Positions 16,797-25,356 of a DNA stretch of 64,000 bases are shown piece after piece. How positions within the stretch are numbered: the stretch's first letter is position 1; the number at the start of each line of letters is the position of its first letter. The translations under genes and the position numbers were made by a program. Source of the DNA: Mesorhizobium qingshengii (GTDB lineage: Bacteria; Pseudomonadota; Alphaproteobacteria; Rhizobiales; Rhizobiaceae); the NCBI RefSeq assembly GCF_900103325.1, contig NZ_FMXM01000006.1:1-64000 (forward strand), written 5' to 3'. The notes under the pieces were generated by a model that saw only the letters and a program-made list of their open reading frames with translations, was not told where the DNA came from and did no database searches.

Positions 16797-17726
16797 ATGA
16801 AAGTCAGAGAAATTATTGCGGCGGCGGTGGTCCTGGCGTCCCCCACGCACGCCTTCGCGTGGGGTCAGGAAGGTCACGCGGCCGTTGCCGAGATCGCGCA
16901 GCACCGCCTCACCTCATCGGCTAGTGATGTCGTTCAGCGGCTCTTGCGGGCGCATTTGGGGCTGACAGGTCAGCAGGTCGTCTCGATGGCGTCGATTGCC
17001 AGCTGGGCTGACGACTATCGGGCAGACGGACACAAGGATACCAGCAACTGGCATTTTGTTGACATCCCGCTGGCATCGCTGCCCGGAGGATCGAGCGCTA
17101 CAACCGACTATGATGCGATACGTGATTGTGCCGATGACGCCACCTATGGAAGCTGCCTTCTAAAGGCCCTGCCCGCCCAGGAAGCGATATTGTCGGATGC
17201 AACAAAGGATGATGAATCCCGGTGGAAGGCCTTGGCGTTTGTGATCCACCTGACGGGCGACTTGGCCCAGCCCCTGCATTGCGTTCAGCGCGTTGATGGG
17301 AGCCAGAAAGACCAGGGAGGAAACACCCTGACGGTGACCTTCAACGTCACCCGGCCCGCGCCCGACAACTCGACGTTTAGGGATTTCACGACCTTCCATT
17401 CTGTCTGGGACACCGACCTCATTACATTCAAATACTACGACTGGGGGCTGGCGGCCGCCGAGGCCGAGAAGCTGCTTCCGACCCTCGCGGCCGACCTGCT
17501 GGCCGACGACACACCGGAGAAATGGCTTGCCGAATGTCACCGCCAAGCCGAGGCTGCGTATCAGGCCTTGCCGGCAGGAACCCCGTTGAAGTCGGATATT
17601 GGTCATCCCGTGATTCTGGATCAGGCGTATTTTGAAAAGTTCCATCCTGTAGTCATGCAGCAACTGGCTTTAGGCGGCCTGCATCTGGCTGCGGAACTGA
17701 ATGAGGCGCTTAAGGGCAGAAAGTAA
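16797..17726 (+). CDS. Exported S1/P1-family zinc nuclease
   Basis: This is a 309-residue protein with a signal peptide cut before Trp22 (THAFA/WGQEGH). All nine metal ligands expected of the S1/P1 family can be placed: the new N-terminal Trp22, His27, Asp72 (or 73), His86, His151, Asp155, His161, His201 and Asp205, in WGQEGH, WADDY, NWHFVDIP, HLTGDLAQPLH and FHSVWDTD. These trinuclear-zinc enzymes degrade single-stranded DNA and RNA and can release 3'-phosphates outside the cytoplasm. The ATG at 16797 follows GGGAGG. It is the last intact gene before the IS3 debris. Confidence 0.9.
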   Translation: MKVREIIAAAVVLASPTHAFAWGQEGHAAVAEIAQHRLTSSASDVVQRLLRAHLGLTGQQVVSMASIASWADDYRADGHKDTSNWHFVDIPLASLPGGSSATTDYDAIRDCADDATYGSCLLKALPAQEAILSDATKDDESRWKALAFVIHLTGDLAQPLHCVQRVDGSQKDQGGNTLTVTFNVTRPAPDNSTFRDFTTFHSVWDTDLITFKYYDWGLAAAEAEKLLPTLAADLLADDTPEKWLAECHRQAEAAYQALPAGTPLKSDIGHPVILDQAYFEKFHPVVMQQLALGGLHLAAELNEALKGRK

Positions 17727-17866
17727 GGGCTATCCCGCCTTCGCCTCTCGACTCAAGCAATGCGCACGACGATCTTCGGATCGGCGGCAAGGACCGACTG
17801 CGTAATCCCCGACGGTCAGCTCCGATCCTCTTTGCCCATTGCAGCAGATGTTGCGGTCGGTAGGAG

Positions 17867-18502
17867 ATGTCGGCCCGCCAGCGAGCCATTGGAACGCGGG
17901 CACCGATGATGGTTCCCGTTGCACCCAACGACCGTTGGTCACTGGACTTCGGGTCGGATCAGCTGACCGATGGCCCTCGCTTCCGGATATTGACCGTCGT
18001 CGACGACTGCACGCGCCGGTGCCTAGGGTTGGTCGCGGATACGTCTCTGTCCGGCGTGAGGGTTGCCCACGAACTCGATCGGTTCATGATCGAACGCGGC
18101 AAGCCGAAGATGGTGGTCAGTGACAATGGCAGCGAACTGACCAGCAATGCGATCCCTGCCTGGCCCAATGCAAGCCGCGTGGACTGACATTATATCACGC
18201 CGGGCAAGCCAATGCAGAACGGCTTCATCGACAGCTTCAACGGTCACCTCCATGACGAACTGCTGAACGAGATGCTGTTCACCTCATTGGCACAGGCTCG
18301 CGCGGTCTTGGCCAGTTGGCGGGCAGGTTACAACTTCAATAGCCCACATTCGCGGCTCGGATGGCAGACCCCTTCGAGTTCGCCCACACCTTCCCCCCCG
18401 CGACGGGACGCAGCGCTGCGCACGATGATCAGCTCCGCGCCTGTGCCCGTCGTTCAAACCGCCCAACAGGGCAACGTCATTGCGTCCCATTCGCCGCTTT
18501 GA
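17867..18502 (+). pseudogene. IS3-family transposase orfB remnant
   Basis: This is the C-terminal two thirds of an IS3 (IS407-like) OrfB: RAIGTRAPM, RWSLDF (first Asp), RILTVVDDCTR, LVADTSLSG, VVSDNGSELTS (second Asp), then [12 protein letters not shown] with the catalytic Glu just after. The frame is broken by an in-frame TGA at 18185-18187, where the family has Trp (RVDW/HYI). Two compensating frameshifts around 18370-18405 scramble the LGWQTP-to-PRRD stretch. The N-terminal part and orfA are missing. The element is dead; no clean terminal repeats were found. Confidence 0.85.
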
Positions 18503-18507
18503 AACGC

Positions 18508-18535
18508 AAAAACCGCCCCGGTTAGACCAGGACGC
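18508..18535 (-). terminator. Intrinsic terminator for a leftward transcript
   Basis: On the minus strand an 8-bp stem with two G-U pairs (CGTCCTGG / CCGGGGCG, 5-base loop TCTAA) is followed by TTTTT. It lies about 20 nt beyond the CCA of the tRNA-like 3' end, the usual distance after a tRNA gene. Confidence 0.5.
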
Positions 18536-18555
18536 TTATTGATTTATGATGAGTT

Positions 18556-18595
18556 TGGTTGCGGGGCCAGGATTTGAATCTGCTGACTTCGCTTG
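18556..18595 (-). other. tRNA-like 3' end (T-loop, acceptor strand, CCA)
   Basis: Read on the minus strand, this ends in TTCAAATCC...CCCCGCAACCA: a TTCAAAT T-loop, a seven-base acceptor strand CCCCGCA, a discriminator A and CCA. This matches the 3' end expected of a rhizobial initiator tRNA-Met, which is recalled, not aligned. The T-stem has two mismatches, including the normally invariant 53-61 pair. No matching D-arm, anticodon arm or 5' acceptor strand follows, so it is not a functional tRNA gene. It may be the scar of integration into a tRNA gene. Confidence 0.4.
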
Positions 18596-18904
18596 CGAAG
18601 TCCCTTCAACAGACGAACTCGGTTGCAGCGCTGTATTGGCGGTAGCGCTCTCCCGCTACCACCTTCCCCAAACTCCTGGATCCCGTTGGGGAAGGCATCC
18701 TCGCCCAGGAGTGTGGCGAGATACCCAGCAATTTCGACTTCGATGCTGGCTTTCCGACCTTTTGACAGGGCTGGCCTATGACGGCCGAATTGAGTTCAGG
18801 ATGAACGGCGAGAGTCGGCTGTTCGACCAGGATCTGACCCCGCGTCGCACTTCGCCTTCTTGGGTACCGGCCGAGCTACCTTTGCTTGGAAGTTCGATCA
18901 ACCT
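18596..18904. other. Noncoding debris with several perfect hairpins
   Basis: No gene is supported here. Perfect inverted repeats occur close together: 18585-18602 (8-bp arms, GACTTCGC), 18641-18660 (7-bp arms, GGTAGCG) and 18662-18695 (9-bp arms, CCTTCCCCA). They precede the tRNA-like end on the minus strand. The remainder to 18904 is unassigned. Confidence 0.4.
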
Positions 18905-20500
18905 CTACTGGCCGTCGGTTTCGAGCGCGCGCCGCATTCGTCTGATGACGGCGGCGCGACCTCGGTCGTCGGCCGCGGCATTGACCACTTCGGTGACGTC
19001 GAGGAGAAGTTTTGAAAGATCATTGTGCCAGTCAAGGCGGGCAATCTTCTCCGGCTTCAGGCGGCGCGGCTCATTGACGTCGATCGGCAAACAGCCGCCG
19101 GGCGTCAATTGGAAAGCATCGTCCAGCTTCGGCGTGATGATCCTGTCGTCGGGGATCAACCCTGCGAGCCCTGCGCGCAGGCCGCCGAGTCCAGCTTCCT
19201 CGCCATGCGTCAGGAACACCGCCTGCTTCACCGGACTTCGGACCTTGACCCAAGCGACCAGTTCGCCGGCATCGGCGTGGCCGGAATAAAGGTCGAATAG
19301 GCTGATACGTGCCTTGACCTCGACCTCTTCGCCCTGAATGCGCACGCGCCGCGCGCCGTCAAGCAGGATCCTGCCAAGCGACCCCTGGGCCTGGTACCCG
19401 GCCATCATCACCGTGGCGTTCCTGCGCCACAGGTTTGCCTTGAGATGATGACGAATGCGGCCCGCGTCACACATGCCACTGGCGGCGATCACCACGAAGA
19501 AGCCGGTCAGGCGGTTGATCGCCTTGCTTTGTTCCACGGTTTCGGTGAAGCGCAGTTGGGGTGAAGCGAGAGCCTGACGCAGAACGTCGCCCTGTTCGAT
19601 GTCGTCGGCATGCCGCTCGAATATCGCGCTGGCGCGGGTCGCCAGCGGCGAGTCGACGAAGATCGTGGCTGTCGGCACCTCTCCTGACTTCATGAGCTGG
19701 TAGAGGTCCACCAGCAATTCCTGTGTCCGCTCGACGGCGAAGGAGGGAACGATAAGGGGGCCGCTCGCCTCGGCGGCGCCGCGTACCACGTCGCCGAGCA
19801 TGGATCGCCGCTGTTCCGGCGAGACATCCGGGCGGTCCCGGTCGCCATAGGTCGATTCGCAGACGAGATAGTCGACACCAGCCGGACCCTCCGGATCGGT
19901 TTGCAGCAGCTTGTGGCCTGGTCCAATGTCGCCTGAAAACAACAGGCGCATCGGTGTGTCCTGATGATCGAGATCGATCTCGAGCTCGACCGAGGCGGAA
20001 CCGAGCAAATGGCCGGCGTTCCAGAAGCGGGCGCGAAGACCCTCGGCGACGGCGGTCCATTCGCCATATTCCAGGGCCCGGAACAAGGTCATGCATGCGG
20101 CGGCATCCTGGAGCCTGTAGATCGGCTCGACCAGCGGCAACCCGCGCTGCGCGTTGCGACGGTTCAGATGTTCCACCTCCGTCTCCTGGATATGGGCGGC
20201 ATCCGGCAGCATGACCGAGCAAAGATCGATCGTGGCTCTGGTCGTATGGATGGGACCGGAAAAACCCTGCTTGACCAGTTTAGGCAGAAGCCCGCTGTGG
20301 TCGATATGCGCATGCGTCAGGATGACGGCGTCAATCGCCTCCGGCGGGAACGGGAACGCGCCATAGTTCAACGCCCGCTCGGATTTCGACCCCTGGAAGA
20401 GGCCGCAGTCGACGAGAATCCGGATGCGCGGCGTTTCGATCTCATAGCAGGAGCCGGTAACGCCGTGGGCGGCGCCGTGGCAGCGTAGAATAGGATTCAT
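18905..20500 (-). CDS. MBL-fold beta-CASP hydrolase with RNA-specificity (RMMBL) tail
   Basis: This is a 531-residue protein. The metallo-beta-lactamase core shows LTHAHIDHSG (HxHxDH, about residues 60-69), WNAGHLLGSAS and SGDIG. It is followed by a beta-CASP insert (CESTYGDRD, PSFAVERTQELL) and the C-terminal ASGMCDAGRIRHHL and SGHADAGEL motifs of the RMMBL domain. Family members are zinc-dependent ribonucleases or RNA-processing enzymes of the CPSF73/YsdA type. The gene begins 11 bp after the stop of a universal stress protein gene on the same strand, so they form an operon. Similar pairs occur in rhizobial low-oxygen regions. Confidence 0.85.
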   Translation of the reverse strand: MNPILRCHGAAHGVTGSCYEIETPRIRILVDCGLFQGSKSERALNYGAFPFPPEAIDAVILTHAHIDHSGLLPKLVKQGFSGPIHTTRATIDLCSVMLPDAAHIQETEVEHLNRRNAQRGLPLVEPIYRLQDAAACMTLFRALEYGEWTAVAEGLRARFWNAGHLLGSASVELEIDLDHQDTPMRLLFSGDIGPGHKLLQTDPEGPAGVDYLVCESTYGDRDRPDVSPEQRRSMLGDVVRGAAEASGPLIVPSFAVERTQELLVDLYQLMKSGEVPTATIFVDSPLATRASAIFERHADDIEQGDVLRQALASPQLRFTETVEQSKAINRLTGFFVVIAASGMCDAGRIRHHLKANLWRRNATVMMAGYQAQGSLGRILLDGARRVRIQGEEVEVKARISLFDLYSGHADAGELVAWVKVRSPVKQAVFLTHGEEAGLGGLRAGLAGLIPDDRIITPKLDDAFQLTPGGCLPIDVNEPRRLKPEKIARLDWHNDLSKLLLDVTEVVNAAADDRGRAAVIRRMRRALETDGQ

Positions 20501-20511
20501 GCCACCGATCC

Positions 20512-21348
20512 CTAATGCGACAGCAGGACAGGCAGGCGCAGGTCGGCGAGGACACCCTCCGTTGCGCCGCCGAGCACGAAGTCCCTGACCCGCGAGTGGC
20601 CATATCCACCCATGACGAGCAGGTTGCCGCCGATCTTGAGGGCGTGCTCCTGGAGAGCGGCGCCGATCGAACGTTCGCCGGCCTGGATCGACGCGGCATC
20701 GACCGTCAGCCCGCGCATCCTCAGGCCCTCGGCGAGGCGTTCGCCGATATCCTTTCCAGGCAGCGGCTTTTCGTCGGTCGCGCTGACGATGGTTACCCTC
20801 GAGGCCCGCTCCAGGAACGGCCGTGCGTCGGCGACGGCCCGTGCCGCCACGCGGCTGCCGTCCCAGGCGATGACGACATGGCCAAGCACACCGACATCCG
20901 TTGCGTCGGGAAGAAGGAGCGTCGGCCGGCCCGCACCGAACAGTATGGCCTCGGCGGTCATGCGCGCCGCCGGATTGTCAGGTGACAGGCCGACGAGACA
21001 GAGATCGAAGTAGCGGCACTGGTTTGCGGCAACATCGCCCATCAGGGCCGGCGCCGCCGCGATCTCCTGCGTGGTCAGGGCCACCGCGCCTTGTGAGGCC
21101 TCCTTGGCCACGGCCTCCAGCAAGGTCTTGCCAAACTTGCGGCTGGTCGCCTCGACCTCCCGGATCTTGCTGGGGAGATCGAGCAAATAGCGTGACAGCG
21201 CGTTCGAGACGTCGGGAATATCGACGTTGACGGCGATTGCATGAAGCGTCGCGTCAAGCTGCTTCACGACGGCAACCGAGTTCGCGGCAATGGCCGGGGA
21301 GTTCGCATCTGGATAGGTCGCCAGACAGAGGGTTGCCATAAGCTTCAT
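20512..21348 (-). CDS. Universal stress protein, double-domain (UspA family)
   Basis: This is a 278-residue tandem-Usp protein. The C-terminal domain keeps the ATP-binding motif G-x2-G-x9-G-S/T-like (MGGYGHSRVRDFVLGGATEGV), and HVVIAWDGSRVAARAV marks its first strand. The start is the ATG at 21348, seven bases after GGAGG, not the upstream in-frame codon at 21411. It is a paralogue of the Usp encoded at 24520-25356, sharing long stretches such as LVMGGYGHS and WDGSRVAARAVADA. It is co-transcribed with the downstream beta-CASP hydrolase gene. A dyad resembling a FixK/FNR box lies about 80 bp upstream, consistent with induction under low oxygen. Confidence 0.88.
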   Translation of the reverse strand: MKLMATLCLATYPDANSPAIAANSVAVVKQLDATLHAIAVNVDIPDVSNALSRYLLDLPSKIREVEATSRKFGKTLLEAVAKEASQGAVALTTQEIAAAPALMGDVAANQCRYFDLCLVGLSPDNPAARMTAEAILFGAGRPTLLLPDATDVGVLGHVVIAWDGSRVAARAVADARPFLERASRVTIVSATDEKPLPGKDIGERLAEGLRMRGLTVDAASIQAGERSIGAALQEHALKIGGNLLVMGGYGHSRVRDFVLGGATEGVLADLRLPVLLSH

Positions 21349-21425
21349 TGGATTTCGCCTCCGTTGCCGCAGGGCCAAACGGCCACCGTTCGCAACATTC
21401 CTAGTCGCCATGGACGAGTCGGGCT

Positions 21426-21439
21426 TTGATCCACCGCAA
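21426..21439 (-). promoter_or_regulatory. Possible FixK/FNR box upstream of the Usp operon
   Basis: TTGATCCACCGCAA has one perfect half (TTGA) and one GCAA half with the correct 6-bp spacer. It is the weakest of the six dyads found in this block. Its centre is about 84 bp from the Usp start codon. Confidence 0.35.
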
Positions 21440-21567
21440 AAATGCGTCCCTGCGGCGGTCAGGTCACCGACGGTTGGATGGTCGTGAGTGCGGTATGCGA
21501 ACAGCGCCTCCTCCCTGGCAGACCGTCAAGAATACCGCTTCTGCCGGAGAGAAGCTTGCGAGTACCC

Positions 21568-22920
21568 TTATCTCATGGCGAACAGTTCCTGGTGAAACCG
21601 CTCCTCGACGGGCAACCCGTGCGCGGCAAAATCCTTGCGCAGCGCCTCGCCCAAGCCCGTGGGACCGCAGAACCAGATGCTGGCCGCGTGCCATTCCGGC
21701 ACTTCGGCCCGGATGCGATCGCCAGTCAGGAGCCCGTCGCGAGTGTCGACCAGGACATGCAGGCGGATGTTTGCGGCCTCGGCGTCTGCTTTCAGCTTGG
21801 CGATGGCAATCTCGTCGTAGTCGGCGGTCGCATGAAACAGGTCGATCGCCAGTGACGGCCGATCCGGCTTCGCATGCCGCTCCAGCGCGATGTGCTTCAT
21901 GCCGGCAATGAACGGCATGATGCCGATGCCACCACCGACCCAGATTTGTCGGGGCTGGCCGTTATCGAAATCGAAACAGCCATATGGCCCTTCGATCTTT
22001 ACATCTTGCCCGATGTGCAGCTTTTCGCGCAACCGGCTGGTGTGGTCTCCCAGTTCCTTGGTAACAAAGGTGATCCTGCGATCCTTGTCGTTCCAGTCCG
22101 AGGCGATGGTGTAGGGGTGCGCGCCTTCGGAGCTGTCCGATGTCGCGAAGGCGAACTGACCGGGCTTGTGGCCCGGCCATCCGTGCGGCACCTCGATCTC
22201 GGTCTCGAGAGCCCGTACGCCAGGATAGTAGTGAAGCGAGGCGATCCTGCCCTGAACCTTCCGGCTGGCACCGACGCGACGGAGCAGCACGATCGCCGCC
22301 GCATAGGTGCCCGCCACCAGGAGGAGCGCCATCACCACGCCAATCGGCGAGGTCCAGTAGCTGAACTCGGTCAGCACGACCGCGTGGAAAACCAGAACAA
22401 GATAGGCGACGGCGAGAAGGCGGTGTGTCTTGTAGAAGAGCCGGTAGGGAAAATACTTGATCAGCGCCAAGGCGATCAGCAGCACGGCGGCATAGAATGC
22501 CCATTCGCCCAGCCCTTCGGCGGAACCGCGCAAGCTCATGAAGAACGCCTCGACCGGGTTTTCGACGGCTGGCCTTTCGCCGCGTACCGGACGCTCCAGC
22601 CAGCCCCACCCGACCGCCCATTTCGGCGCCTGGCTCCAGAGCCAGTGAACCACGGAGACAACCAATGCCGCGATGCCGAGCCACTTGTGCAAGCGGTACA
22701 TCTTGTCCAACCCGCCGAACCACCGTTCCGGCCAGCGCGGACGCAGCGCCAGGACCATCGCGACGCTCATCACGCCCATGGCGATGACACCGCTGTACTG
22801 GACCATTGCACCGCGAAGAGCCATGAAACTCTCCGGTTGGAATACCGAAGGTTCGGCAGCCAGCCATAGAATGCTCAGCAGCACCAGCAGGCCCCAGAAT
22901 GCAATCTTGATGTGCCGCAT
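21568..22920 (-). CDS. Ferric-reductase-like transmembrane flavocytochrome
   Basis: This is a 450-residue protein. The N-terminal half has about six membrane helices with histidines suited to heme binding (for example LHKWLGIAALVVSVVHWLW and LLAVAYLVLVFHAVVL). The C-terminal half is a ferredoxin-reductase-like module: the FAD site is HPYTIASDW, and the nucleotide-binding motifs are VGGGIGIMPFIAGM and WFCGPTGLGEALRKDF. Such proteins move electrons from NAD(P)H across the membrane to metals or other acceptors. The start is set at the ATG at 22920. A GTG at 22956 is in frame, but a TTGA-N6-TCAA box centred at 22990.5 predicts a transcript starting near 22949, which would exclude the GTG. An apbE remnant lies just upstream. 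Confidence 0.85.
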   Translation of the reverse strand: MRHIKIAFWGLLVLLSILWLAAEPSVFQPESFMALRGAMVQYSGVIAMGVMSVAMVLALRPRWPERWFGGLDKMYRLHKWLGIAALVVSVVHWLWSQAPKWAVGWGWLERPVRGERPAVENPVEAFFMSLRGSAEGLGEWAFYAAVLLIALALIKYFPYRLFYKTHRLLAVAYLVLVFHAVVLTEFSYWTSPIGVVMALLLVAGTYAAAIVLLRRVGASRKVQGRIASLHYYPGVRALETEIEVPHGWPGHKPGQFAFATSDSSEGAHPYTIASDWNDKDRRITFVTKELGDHTSRLREKLHIGQDVKIEGPYGCFDFDNGQPRQIWVGGGIGIMPFIAGMKHIALERHAKPDRPSLAIDLFHATADYDEIAIAKLKADAEAANIRLHVLVDTRDGLLTGDRIRAEVPEWHAASIWFCGPTGLGEALRKDFAAHGLPVEERFHQELFAMR

Positions 22921-22983
22921 GATGTTCGACGTCTTTCCCGGTAGGTGAGAGCTCACGTCTTGCGCCGTACAGAGCAGGTGTCA

Positions 22984-22997
22984 TTGACATCGATCAA
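22984..22997 (-). promoter_or_regulatory. FixK/FNR box upstream of the flavocytochrome gene
   Basis: TTGACATCGATCAA is a perfect TTGA-N6-TCAA dyad. With the usual activator position at -41.5, transcription to the left would begin near 22949, giving a leader of about 29 nt before the ATG at 22920. Confidence 0.6.
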
Positions 22998-23230
22998 GCG
23001 CCGCCACGACCGGCATGCTTGATTGCCGAGCGATCTGTTTCAACCCTGTCTTCGTGGGCGAGCCCGAAGACAGGGCCGACAGCGATCTGGACGAGCTCTT
23101 CGCCAGTGCGCTGGATAAACAGCGCGTCGAGGCCTTGCTTCAAAGCGAGGGCCTTTCCTTCCACCGCTCCGAGAACCATGAGCGCCGTGGCCCACGCATC
23201 GGCGTCCATGCAGCTTGACGCGCCGCGGCG
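22994..23230 (-). pseudogene. C-terminal remnant of an ApbE-type FMN transferase gene
   Basis: About 78 codons resemble the end of FAD:protein FMN transferase: SSCMDADAWATALMVLG (the family's T/S-C-x-D-A-D-A-W-A-T motif), then GLDALFIQR. The upstream nine tenths of the gene are missing, and a stop codon interrupts the frame just before the motif. ApbE attaches FMN to flavoproteins and is often encoded with flavocytochromes such as the neighbouring ferric-reductase-like protein. The remnant therefore suggests a former flavinylated electron-transfer system that has decayed. Confidence 0.7.
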
Positions 23231-23233
23231 CGC

Positions 23234-24355
23234 TCAATCGGCTCCAGCCTGATGCGATAGCTCCGTGTCGCCTCCTGAAACCGACCCAGTCCCGGGTTGG
23301 TCGTTCAATCGCTTCTTGAGGATGTCAATGAGGCTGAAGGCGACGGCTATCGCCGCGGGGCCGAGGACGAGCCCGGATGCTCCGAACAGGACGACGCCGC
23401 CGACCGCGCCGATGAAGGCTACCACCGTGTGGAGCCGCAACCGGTTCCCGACAAGCATCGGATAGAGCAGATTGTCGATGCCGGCGACGATGACGCCGCC
23501 CCACAGGGCCAGTGTCACGGCGCTGGCCCAAGCCCCCTCCAGCGCGAGATAGATAGCCGCCGGCACCCAGATCACGAACGCGCCGAGTACAGGCACGATG
23601 GCCAGAAGTCCCATTACCAGGCCCCAGAAGACCGGAGTGGGCAAGCCAAGCCACCAGAACATCAGGCCGCCCAGAGTCCCCTGCACGGCGGCGACGAACA
23701 CGGTGCCGAGAAGGGTCGCATGTACGGTCTCGGCAAAGCGGGACAAGATGTATGCCGTCTCCGGCGCGTCCAGGGGCGAGAGGCTCTCGACGCCTCGAAG
23801 GGCCTGTTGGCGATCCCGCAGAAAATAGAACAACAGATAGAATGTCAGGACAAACATCACGACCTGATTGATCGAACCGCGCAACAGCGACGTGCTTTGT
23901 CCCGTCAGCCATTGTGCGAACGCGGCGACCGAGCCGGCAGGATCGAGCCGGTCCTTAATCCATACGGCAATGGCCGAAAGCCTGGGATAGTTCGACACGA
24001 AGCCATCCGCGTTCCAACCACGGATCACCTCCTCGAGATAGGTGGCTCCGTTTATCGCCTCGCGAACAATCTGCTGCGCTACGAAGATCAGCGGCAAGCC
24101 CACGGCAACCGCCGTAACGCTTACCGATATGAGTGCGGCCAGGGTTCGATTTCCGAGCCTTCCCTCGACCCACCGATGGGCCGGATAAAGGACGATTGCC
24201 AGCACCAGCGCCCAGGTCAGTGCGGGCAAGAACGGCAGAGCCAGCAAGTAGCAGACATACAGGCAGATTGCCGTCGCGACCAGGACACCGAGCAATCTCA
24301 ATTGTTTCCTGTCGGGCATCTGTTTGATGTCGGACATCTGTCTCAGCTTTGGCAT
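23234..24355 (-). CDS. AI-2E / PerM-family membrane permease
   Basis: This is a 373-residue polytopic membrane protein with about eight hydrophobic segments in the family arrangement: two helices at the start (LLGVLVATAICLYVCYLLALPFL, ALTWALVLAIVLYPA), a central soluble part (residues 120-180), then the closely spaced C-terminal helices with FWGLVMGLLAIVPVLGAFVIWVP. Members export or exchange small molecules (AI-2, ions) and are poorly defined functionally. In-frame ATGs at 24337 and 24319 are alternative starts. It lies between two Usp-containing units in the low-oxygen block. Confidence 0.85.
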   Translation of the reverse strand: MPKLRQMSDIKQMPDRKQLRLLGVLVATAICLYVCYLLALPFLPALTWALVLAIVLYPAHRWVEGRLGNRTLAALISVSVTAVAVGLPLIFVAQQIVREAINGATYLEEVIRGWNADGFVSNYPRLSAIAVWIKDRLDPAGSVAAFAQWLTGQSTSLLRGSINQVVMFVLTFYLLFYFLRDRQQALRGVESLSPLDAPETAYILSRFAETVHATLLGTVFVAAVQGTLGGLMFWWLGLPTPVFWGLVMGLLAIVPVLGAFVIWVPAAIYLALEGAWASAVTLALWGGVIVAGIDNLLYPMLVGNRLRLHTVVAFIGAVGGVVLFGASGLVLGPAAIAVAFSLIDILKKRLNDQPGTGSVSGGDTELSHQAGAD

Positions 24356-24519
24356 CTCTCGCCGTCTCGCAGTTAAGGGAGCTTATCGGGTTTCTCGACG
24401 AAGGGGCAACTTCGATGCCTCAGGCGGAGTTGCCGTCGGCAGGCGGGGCCAATGTGACCACGGAAACCGACAAATGACCATGAACGACGACTCGCTTCTC
24501 TCGTCCGTACGCCCCCGCT

Positions 24520-25356
24520 TCAGTGTGAGAAGAGCACCGGCAGCCTGAGATCATCCAGCACATCCTCGGTTGCCCCACCCAACACGAAGTCGCGAATGAC
24601 AGAATGGCCATAGCCGCCCATCACCAACAGATTGGCCCCGCGCTCAAGCGCATGCACCTGCAGGCCGATCCCGACCGGGCAGTCTTCAATGTCGATGGAG
24701 GCAGCTTCGGCGGCCAGCCCTCTCCTCCTGAGCCCCACAGCAAGGCGCTCGGCGCCGTCTTCTTCCGTAAGCGGCTTCTCGTCGACGATGGTGAACACGG
24801 TGATCTTGGACGCCCTTTCAAGGAAGGACTTTGCGTCCGCGACCGCGCGCGCCGCAACGCGGCTCCCATCCCATGCGATGGCAACATGACCGATCGTTCC
24901 GATGGCCAGCGCCTCCGGCAAGAGGATAGCGGGACGGCCGGAACCGAACATGACGGCTTCCGCCGTCGCCCGTGAAGTCGAGTTGCCGGTTTCCCATCCA
25001 TGCAGCGAGATATCGAAATACCGTGCCTCTATCGCCGCGGCTTCGCCAATCAGCAACAGCGCGGCCGACGATACGCCGGTCGTCAGGCTCACCGGTTTCT
25101 TCGCGGCTTCTTCACGAATCTTCTCGAGCAGGTGCTCGCCGCGCTGGCGGCTCGCCGCTTCGGCTTCGCGGATGAGCTCCGGCAATTTGGGCAGTAGCCG
25201 CGACATGACGGTCGAGGCGTTTGAAATATGGGCGCCGATAACTTCGGCATGAAGTTCAGCGCCCAAATATGCCGCAATCGCTGTCGCGTTGAATGCGATC
25301 GCATCCGAGTTGCTGTCAGGGTATGTGACGAGAGGGAGAAACGCCTGCAATTTCAC
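24520..25356 (-). CDS. Universal stress protein, double-domain (UspA family)
   Basis: This is a 278-residue tandem-Usp protein, the same length as and clearly paralogous to the one encoded at 20512-21348. The C-terminal nucleotide-binding motif is MGGYGHSVIRDFVLGGATEDV, and VAIAWDGSRVAARAVADA marks the strand before it. Usp proteins of this kind are strongly induced in oxygen-limited or stressed cells. A perfect TTGA-N6-TCAA box lies about 90 bp upstream, the clearest regulatory evidence for this gene. It is transcribed divergently from the exporter operon, which has its own box. Confidence 0.9.
   Translation of the reverse strand: MKLQAFLPLVTYPDSNSDAIAFNATAIAAYLGAELHAEVIGAHISNASTVMSRLLPKLPELIREAEAASRQRGEHLLEKIREEAAKKPVSLTTGVSSAALLLIGEAAAIEARYFDISLHGWETGNSTSRATAEAVMFGSGRPAILLPEALAIGTIGHVAIAWDGSRVAARAVADAKSFLERASKITVFTIVDEKPLTEEDGAERLAVGLRRRGLAAEAASIDIEDCPVGIGLQVHALERGANLLVMGGYGHSVIRDFVLGGATEDVLDDLRLPVLFSH

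Noticed and set aside
18508..18700. A permuted two-piece tmRNA gene, suggested by the CCA end and hairpins
   Set aside because: No coding piece with a tag reading frame or matching 5' acceptor strand follows the CCA end; that space holds a terminator and the IS3 remnant.
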